DNA of 64,000 nucleotides from GCA-020343675 sp964462945 (GTDB lineage: Bacteria; Planctomycetota; Phycisphaerae; Sedimentisphaerales; Anaerobacaceae), in contig CAYWZW010000005.1 in NCBI GenBank assembly GCA_964462945.1, positions 92,397-156,396 of the forward strand. Reading direction: 5' to 3'. How positions within the stretch are numbered: position 1 is the first letter of the stretch; each line of letters begins with the position of its first letter. The position numbers and the translations under genes are program-made. Of the stretch, positions 58,481 through 64,000 are shown in pieces. The notes below the pieces were generated by a model, which had not been told where the DNA came from, did not search any database, and worked only from the letters and a program-made list of their open reading frames with translations.

Positions 58481-59833
58481 CTACTGCGAGCTGCCGTTTG
58501 CATTGGACCTTACAAGGACCCTGCGTTTGAACAAATCGGGCGGCATTTCCACGCCTCTGGCTTTCAATCGGTTGAGCAACAGCGGGCGCACCCCGCACGC
58601 TTCAAACTGCCCGCAGGCGTGCCCCGCGTCATCGACGCCGGTCTGATTGAAACGAAAGATCTCGTGGAGGCAGATGGTGTCGCCCTCCATCGCCGTTATT
58701 TCCACGATTTGTACGACTCTTCGTTTCCCCCCCGTCATACGCTCCAAATGGACCATGACGTTCAGCGCGGAGCTCAGTTGCTCTCGAATCGCCCGTATCG
58801 GATAGTTGATGCCGGACATACTGACCATATTTTCCAGTCGTCGCAGCGCGTCTCGCGGGTTGTTTGCATGCACTGTGGTCATGGATCCTTCGTGTCCGGT
58901 ATTCATTGCCTGGAGCATGTCCAAAGTCTCGGCGCCGCGAACTTCTCCGATGACGATCCGGTCCGGACGCATACGCAGGCTGTTGCGGACCAAGTCACGT
59001 TGAGTGATGCAACCCTCACCCTCAATGTTCGGCGGCCTGGTTTCCAGACGTACGATGTGCTCACGCTGCAACTGCAATTCTGCGGCATCTTCGATGGTTA
59101 CGACTCGCTCCCCGGCAGGAATCCATCGCGACAACGCATTAAGAAAAGTGGTCTTGCCTGTTCCCGTTCCCCCCGATATCAGAATGTTCATCCTGCACTT
59201 CACGCAAGCCTCCACGAAGCAGGCCATGTCTTCCGTCAGCGCGTCTAATCCGATCAATCGCCCGATGTCAAGCGGGCTGGCCCCGAAACGCCGAATGCTC
59301 AGTATAGGGCCGTCAAGGGCAAGCGGCGGGATGATCGCATTGACTCGGGAGCCGTCCGGCAGGCGGGCATCGAGCATCGGCATACTCTCGTCGATGCGGC
59401 GCCCCACGTTCGAGCCGATCCGGTGGATGATTCGCATGAGGTGCTTTTCATCCATAAACGTGACGTTGGTCGGTTTGAGCTGCCCGTGTTTCTCTATGTA
59501 AATCTTATGGGGGCCGTTGACCAGGATGTCGCTGATCTCCGGATCTCGCAGAAACACCTCCAGAGGACCGAAGCCGAAAACCTCATCCATCACCTCGCGA
59601 AGCAGCCGTTGCTTATCGGGGCCCGACAGAGGATACTGTCGTGCATTCAGCAAGGCATCCACTCTCTTGGAGCATTCCTCATGCAACTGCTCCAGCGGTA
59701 TGTGCCGGGCCTCATTGAGATTCAATACCTCAAGCAGTTGCCGATGGATATCCGCCTTTATTTTCTGCAAAACGACGTTTTCGCTATGGCCGTCGTATTC
59801 CGGCTTATAGGATTGTTGCTGTTCTTCGTTCAT
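58481..59833 (-). CDS. tadA: Tad pilus ATPase TadA/CpaF
   Basis: A 450-residue VirB11-like secretion ATPase. The N-terminal domain has FGFGPLEVFLRDPEISDILVNGPHKIYIEKHG, typical of CpaF/TadA. The catalytic core has Walker A ISGGTGTGKTTFLNALS, an Asp/Glu box VVTIEDAAELQL, Walker B RMRPDRIVIGEVRGAETLDMLQAMNTGHEGSMTTVHANNP and LPDGSRVNAIIPPLALDGPILSIRRF. It drives pilin polymerisation at the inner membrane with TadB/TadC. 12 bp after tadZ. Confidence 0.97.
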   Translation of the reverse strand: MNEEQQQSYKPEYDGHSENVVLQKIKADIHRQLLEVLNLNEARHIPLEQLHEECSKRVDALLNARQYPLSGPDKQRLLREVMDEVFGFGPLEVFLRDPEISDILVNGPHKIYIEKHGQLKPTNVTFMDEKHLMRIIHRIGSNVGRRIDESMPMLDARLPDGSRVNAIIPPLALDGPILSIRRFGASPLDIGRLIGLDALTEDMACFVEACVKCRMNILISGGTGTGKTTFLNALSRWIPAGERVVTIEDAAELQLQREHIVRLETRPPNIEGEGCITQRDLVRNSLRMRPDRIVIGEVRGAETLDMLQAMNTGHEGSMTTVHANNPRDALRRLENMVSMSGINYPIRAIREQLSSALNVMVHLERMTGGKRRVVQIVEITAMEGDTICLHEIFRFNQTGVDDAGHACGQFEACGVRPLLLNRLKARGVEMPPDLFKRRVLVRSNANGSSQ

Positions 59834-59845
59834 ACGTAATCACCA

Positions 59846-61003
59846 TCAGGTTTTACTGCTGCCATTGATTCCATAGTCTCGTACTTTGGCTGCGAGTTTT
59901 AGAAAATCGCTTCGCAAGCCGGATCTTCGAGCGACCTCAGTCAAAGGCCGGCCGCGATTAATGGACTTCATTGCCTTGCGCCAATCGCCTCGAATGGCTT
60001 GGCAGGACTTCAAGCCGACCGCCTTTTTGCTGTCTTCCAATCTGACTAACGGACCTCGCCTTTTGACCCGATTCGCCAGAGGCACGATTTTTTCCCCTGC
60101 AATCCCGGACTTGGTCAAAGACGACACCATGGATCGGGCAAAATTCACGTCCTTCACCGTGAGTTGAAACACGACCAATATAATGTCGCTCAAACCGGCC
60201 AGGTCTGTGAAAGCGGGCTCCAGCATCCGGGGGGCATCGATGATGGTGTATCCGTAAACGTGCCTGCACGCTTCGAGAGCGCGGGGCAAATTCTCGTACT
60301 GAAGCGACCCGGCCCTTGGAGACTCTATGCTGGCGGGACTTGCCAGCACGTGAAAATCCTCCATGTACGCGTAGGCGCTGGATTTGATCAGATGTTCGTC
60401 GATCAGACCCTTTCGGGCCAGCACGTCGGCGATGCCGTATGGACTCTTGATCCCCAGATAGGTCGATACGGCCCCGTAGTAGCCGTCCAAATCGATTACC
60501 AGGACCGGCCTGGACGACAGAAGGCGAAGCTCACTGGCCAGGTTGATCGCAACCGTGGTCGCCCCGCAACCCCCGCCGGCGGAAAATATCGATACGATCG
60601 CCGAGCCTGATACCGCCTCTTTTTTCCTGCCGTCGTGGATGAGCGTCTGGAGCTCTTTGGAAAGCTCGGACGCGATGGTTCTCTTTTCCAGGAAATGTCT
60701 CGCACCCGCCTGCATGGCCTGGAGGGCCAATTCTCTGGTGAAGCTGCTGCAAAGCACCACCACGTACGTTTCCGGATATGTGGTCAGAATCGTACTCAGC
60801 TCGCGCAGGAGCCGTGAAGGATCCGGGTCGATATCAAGCACGACGGCCTGAACTTTCTTATTCGACAAGCAGCTCCTCAGCTCCGATACTTCCTGACAGA
60901 CACCGGCCAGAGTCATCTGTCCGCTCCCGTTCAGTGCCGACTTTACGGTGTCTGCCGTGGCCTCTTCTCTGGTCACCAGCAATATGTCGGATCCTGATGT
61001 CAT
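59846..61003 (-). CDS. tadZ: Tad pilus localisation ATPase TadZ/CpaE
   Basis: A 385-residue protein with an atypical receiver-like N-terminal domain (about 1-125; ILLVTREEATADTV, AVVLDIDPDPSRLL) and a MinD/ParA-like ATPase domain (about 135-385). The Walker A is deviant, FSAGGGCGATTVAINLASEL, with Cys/Ala where the signature Lys residues would be. Later motifs LVIDLDGYYGAVSTYLG and YTIIDAPRMLEPAFTDLAGLSDIILVVFQL are present. TadZ/CpaE places the Tad machine at a cell pole. The loss of the Walker A Lys suggests weak or absent ATP hydrolysis, which fits some TadZ proteins. Confidence 0.92.
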   Translation of the reverse strand: MTSGSDILLVTREEATADTVKSALNGSGQMTLAGVCQEVSELRSCLSNKKVQAVVLDIDPDPSRLLRELSTILTTYPETYVVVLCSSFTRELALQAMQAGARHFLEKRTIASELSKELQTLIHDGRKKEAVSGSAIVSIFSAGGGCGATTVAINLASELRLLSSRPVLVIDLDGYYGAVSTYLGIKSPYGIADVLARKGLIDEHLIKSSAYAYMEDFHVLASPASIESPRAGSLQYENLPRALEACRHVYGYTIIDAPRMLEPAFTDLAGLSDIILVVFQLTVKDVNFARSMVSSLTKSGIAGEKIVPLANRVKRRGPLVRLEDSKKAVGLKSCQAIRGDWRKAMKSINRGRPLTEVARRSGLRSDFLKLAAKVRDYGINGSSKT

Positions 61004-61102
61004 GCCTGACCTCGCTTGTCCATTTCCTTGTCTTGAGCAGGATACGCAGATTCTATCGCCTGGGCAGGGCTCGAATCCGTCGCAGCCTTCTTTTGCTTCT
61101 CT

Positions 61103-62041
61103 TTAGTCTTGCTTTTCTTTGCTGTTCTTCGGCGAGCTTTGCGTCTTTACACCTTGAGTCTTCGGCTTCGATGGGCCGGCTCGAAGCGGCGGCGTGGGCT
61201 TGTCGTATGAATCCCAGGCGCCGGGCCCCATGAGCCGGTCGAGGCCCCTCTGCTTGAGCCATTTGGCGTCGTCCGAGCTGATCTTGGCCGGCTTCTTGCC
61301 TTCGATCCGCCCTTCAAGATAGAACTCCCAGTCGTTTGGGTCTGTATCCAGGAATCCCGGAACGGGCGGAGGTGCGGCAAGAGACATCGGTTCAACGAGC
61401 GAGGCCGTGACCAGCACAACTAACTCGGTTTCATTTTTCTGGTATCGCACGGAGCGGAACAGCGGGCCGAGCACGGGCAAATCGCCCAGGCCCGGAATAC
61501 GAGAGTTTACGGCCTCGCTTTTGTGCTGGAGCAGCCCCGCCATGGCGAACGTCTGGCCGCTCTTAAGCTCCAGCGTGGTTTCGGCCTTGCGCGTGATCAG
61601 GGCCGGCACACGAAAGCCCTGAATGGTCACGGCGCCGGCGTCCGAGAGGTCGCTGACCTCCGGGGCCGCCGTCAGGCGAATCGCGCCGTCCCCTAACACG
61701 ACCGGGCGAAACGTGAGGCGAACGCCGTATTCCTTGTATTGGATGGTGACTGCATTTCCTGCCCCTCCTCCGGTGCCGCCCTGCACGACCGGGATGGGGT
61801 ACTCGCCGCCGGCCAGGAAAGTCGCCTGCTCGCCGCTCAGGGCCACCAGTGTCGGGTTGGCCAGAACCCTCAAGGCCTGATTCTCGGCGAGGGCCCGAAG
61901 GAAGAACTCAAAATCGGCCCTCGGAAAGCCGGCAAAAATCGACACAAGCGGGCCCGCTGTGACGTCCTGGTTGAAGGCAAAAGGCGTCGTATCTCCGGCG
62001 ACCGTGCCATCCGGGACGCCGATGTCAATCGACGGGATCAT
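61103..62041 (-). CDS. rcpA: Tad pilus secretin RcpA/CpaC, 5'-truncated
   Basis: A 312-residue frame containing only the C-terminal secretin channel domain of an RcpA/CpaC-type protein (normally 450-600 residues). Visible parts are FLRALAENQALRVLANPTLVALSGEQATFLAGGEYPIPVV, YKEYGVRLTFRPVVLGDGAIRLTAAPEVS, ITRKAETTLELKSGQTFAMAGLL and IPGLGDLPVLGPLFRSVRYQKNETELVVLVTASLVEP. The C-terminal tail is Lys/Pro-rich. The signal peptide, N-domain and BON domain are missing: the frame meets a stop seven codons before the ATG, exactly where the opposite-strand TadG-like gene begins. It is broken in the genome, or this is an assembly join. Confidence 0.85.
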   Translation of the reverse strand: MIPSIDIGVPDGTVAGDTTPFAFNQDVTAGPLVSIFAGFPRADFEFFLRALAENQALRVLANPTLVALSGEQATFLAGGEYPIPVVQGGTGGGAGNAVTIQYKEYGVRLTFRPVVLGDGAIRLTAAPEVSDLSDAGAVTIQGFRVPALITRKAETTLELKSGQTFAMAGLLQHKSEAVNSRIPGLGDLPVLGPLFRSVRYQKNETELVVLVTASLVEPMSLAAPPPVPGFLDTDPNDWEFYLEGRIEGKKPAKISSDDAKWLKQRGLDRLMGPGAWDSYDKPTPPLRAGPSKPKTQGVKTQSSPKNSKEKQD

Positions 62042-63346
62042 CGCACCGCCGATGCCGCGGCCTTAGCCGGCGGTCCGTGGGTCAGAAGAGACCAGTATCA
62101 GGCGCGTCTGCTCGCGCAGGCCATGGCAGCGCAGAACTTTGCCGATGCCAACGCCGTCCTGCTGGACCTGAATGTGAACAACGACCCCAACGGCGACATT
62201 ATTGTCGGCCGGTACACTTATGATCGAGTCTCGGGAAGATCGTATTTCACCCCTTATGACCCCTTGTCCCCGAACCCCGTACCTATCAACGCCCTGGCGG
62301 TCCTCGCCTCGCGGGATGAGCTGATCCGTACCGGCCATCAAGCCACTCAGAAGGTTTCGTTGAATTTCGGACCTATCGCCGGCGTCCAGAGCGTAGCGGT
62401 CGCGGGCCACTGGCAAGGCAGGAGGGGACCTTACGCCATTGCCATGACGGGCGGCGGGGTGGGCGCCGGGCTGGTGTGCCTGCGAAGGGACCTGACCGGA
62501 CTTCATGTCCATGGCACATCAACCTTGGCCGTGAAAAACATCACTGTGCCCTACGTATTTGAGGATGGCGGGATTCAGGTCAATTCGTTTAACGACGAGT
62601 TGTGTGTAACGACAAACGGGACGCCGCAGATCATTGCGGATATATTAAATATCAGTGCTGATGGTTTCACCCAAAAAGGGGCGTTTATATTTCCTCCGGA
62701 ACCGGAGATGTACGTGAATCTTCGCCAGCCCCCGCTGCCGGACCCGTTGGCGTGGCTCAAGAGCATGCCCCCGGAGAAGGGAGCGGATTTAGGAAGCATA
62801 CGCATTACGAGCGCCGGAGACATTCCTGCGACGCCTATTCCGGCCGGATACTATTCAGGCGGTTTGTATCTCAATTCCGGTACCGCAGAGAACCCTATCC
62901 GGCTCGGACCCGGCATCTACATCCTTGACGGGGCGTACGGCCTGAGCGTAGGCGCCAATGCCGTGGTGGAGGCCGACCCTGAAGGCGTTTTCTTTTATAT
63001 CACCGGTACCGGCAAATGCGATATCGGCGGAGGAGCCACATTCACAGCAAAGCCGCTGACGTCCGGGCCCTACGAGAATATCATTATCGCACAGGACTAC
63101 CGGGACTTAAACTGCGCAAGCATTATAGGCGGCCCCGGCTTCCAACTCGAGAGGACGATGTATTTTCCCCAGCACGTTGTAGATCAGCAGCAGAAAACGG
63201 ATTTCGCGTTGCTACTCGGTGGAACCGGTACGGTATTCGACAACCAGATCATCACCGATTCAGTCTATGTCCCGGGGACTTCCAACGTGCTGGTAAACTA
63301 CGACGGCCGCAACCCGGCCCCCATCACCGCCTATCTCGTCGAGTAG
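62042..63346 (+). CDS. Tad pilus-associated TadG-like protein, 5'-truncated
   Basis: About 434 residues. Recognisable sequence starts abruptly at RTADAAALAGG, the conserved segment that follows the N-terminal transmembrane helix of TadE/TadG-type proteins. The helix itself is absent. Upstream the frame remains open to an ATG at 61739, but only as antisense of the secretin gene. The body (FADANAVLLDLNVNNDPNGDIIVGRYTYDR; SVAVAGHWQGRRGPYAIAMTGGG) is TadG-like, and the C-terminal half is beta-rich and Gly-rich (IRLGPGIYILDGAYGLSVGANAVVEADPEGVFFYITG). Orientation opposite to the rest of the Tad operon is unusual. It is probably non-functional as it stands. Confidence 0.75.
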   Translation, partial: RTADAAALAGGPWVRRDQYQARLLAQAMAAQNFADANAVLLDLNVNNDPNGDIIVGRYTYDRVSGRSYFTPYDPLSPNPVPINALAVLASRDELIRTGHQATQKVSLNFGPIAGVQSVAVAGHWQGRRGPYAIAMTGGGVGAGLVCLRRDLTGLHVHGTSTLAVKNITVPYVFEDGGIQVNSFNDELCVTTNGTPQIIADILNISADGFTQKGAFIFPPEPEMYVNLRQPPLPDPLAWLKSMPPEKGADLGSIRITSAGDIPATPIPAGYYSGGLYLNSGTAENPIRLGPGIYILDGAYGLSVGANAVVEADPEGVFFYITGTGKCDIGGGATFTAKPLTSGPYENIIIAQDYRDLNCASIIGGPGFQLERTMYFPQHVVDQQQKTDFALLLGGTGTVFDNQIITDSVYVPGTSNVLVNYDGRNPAPITAYLVE

Positions 63347-64000
63347 CTTGCTACGCAAGGCGGGCCCGTTGCCCGAGTACACGCCGAAGCCTATTCGCTG
63401 CCAGGGGTCGAGAATCGACCACAAAGCTTGCGTTTTCAAGGCATACCTGATACTTGTACCACAGGTTGGCATAGCAGTGTGGCTATGCCGATGAGAATGC
63501 GAAATCTGCGCCAAGAATTCATTCTGTGATGCTTATAAAGCTTTCAAGATTCTTCGATCGGTATTTGGAGCGCGGGCCCCTTCATTTCATTTCTGTTACG
63601 ATCATAGTTACTGCCGTTATTCGCCTCTCCTTATAACTCGCCTGCCGGCGGGCAGGGAGGCAGGGAAGCTACGGATGCCGCCGGGTAGTGGCCGGCATCT
63701 TTTCAGACAGCTTTATCCTGCCGGTTCATATTGCCTTGAGAAACAGGTTTTGTCCCGAATGTTCCACGCTTCCTATTATCGGCATAACCGCAGAACTCGT
63801 AAGATTATTTGCCGGAAAAGTTGCTGCCTGAGCGAAATCTTAGGGCTGCTCGCTGCGAAATCCGGCACGGCGAGGCGTCAGGTCCTATGTTCCGCCCCTT
63901 CTTGGAGCTGCCAGCGCAGGCGCCGGCTTTGCAGGAAGCCAAAAAAGGGATAACAGGGTAGATCATATCCCCTTAGCAACAATTCATCTTTGGTCGCATA
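63347..64000. other. 654-bp terminal region without a gene
   Basis: No convincing gene is seen. It contains a CCTGCCGGCGGGCAGG palindrome (about 63640-63656), a terminator-like hairpin at 63674-63703 and short frames only. Confidence 0.4.
63674..63703 (+). terminator. Candidate intrinsic terminator
   Basis: Stem GATGCCG / CGGCATC with a GC-rich loop, followed by TTTT. It lies about 330 bp after the TadG-like stop, so its link to that gene is uncertain. Confidence 0.45.

Noticed and set aside
61739..62041. Plus-strand N-terminal extension of the TadG-like frame
   Set aside because: It is the antisense of the secretin domain and reads as random basic sequence, so it is not treated as protein.
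1..64000. CRISPR array, rRNA genes or prophage
   Set aside because: No regularly spaced repeats with unique spacers, no rRNA-like sequence and no phage structural genes were seen.
63640..64000. A riboswitch at the right end
   Set aside because: Some palindromes and repeated GCGAAATC units are present, but they do not fit any class I know.

Overview
The window looks like a chromosomal contig from an uncultured or little-studied Planctomycetes bacterium, probably Phycisphaerae/Sedimentisphaerales-like. This is inferred from family content, not from a marker gene. The supporting signs are secreted modular LamG/PA14/Fn3-like proteins, a Tat-exported Cys-type sulfatase, a PQQ-type propeller, Gly/Gln-rich insertions in a type II secretin, and a hairpin repeat whose translation contains GTGFQPV, a peptide I associate with planctomycete genomes.

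Layout. 0-3.4 kb: a 5' fragment of a polyprenyl-phosphate sugar-1-phosphate transferase, an unknown exported protein and a FixJ-type response regulator. The last two share an upstream 27-bp element. 3.6-5.4 kb: a lone integrase-type transposase and an RRM RNA-binding protein. 5.9-8.6 kb: a large LamG/Fn3/PA14 exoprotein. 8.8-13.5 kb: a PAS-PAS histidine kinase, its NarL-type regulator and an OmcA/MtrC-like decaheme cytochrome c. 13.6-24.6 kb: a catabolic-looking region with a sulfatase / enolase-superfamily / double MBL operon, a beta-sandwich protein, a PQQ propeller, a CBM9-like protein and a TIM-barrel protein. 24.7-27.3 kb: a paralogue of the 5.9-kb exoprotein with a different N-terminal domain. 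27.9-29.6 kb: EttA-like ABC-F ATPase. 29.6-30.6 kb: non-coding, with a LamG remnant.

30.6-44.5 kb: an exported methyltransferase-like protein and a Gly/Pro-rich protein, then a co-directional type II secretion operon in the order E-F-G-H-I-J-K-L-M-C-D. No prepilin peptidase is present. The secretin has an unusually long series of N-domains. 44.7 kb: tRNA-Pro. 44.9-46.2 kb: argJ. 46.5-55.2 kb: a glycan-assembly operon with a GT2, a GT39-like membrane transferase, two GT4 enzymes, three methyltransferases and a flippase-like membrane protein. 55.3-63.3 kb: a Tad pilus operon on the minus strand (secretin-TadZ-TadA-TadB-TadC-lipoprotein-TadD). It abuts a plus-strand TadG-like gene at a point where both genes lack their 5' portions, which suggests a deletion, an inversion or an assembly join.

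Together the genes describe a surface-active heterotroph. Two secretion/pilus machines, glycan synthesis and large exoproteins with carbohydrate-binding-like domains sit alongside a redox module in which a Cys-rich PAS kinase may control a multiheme cytochrome.
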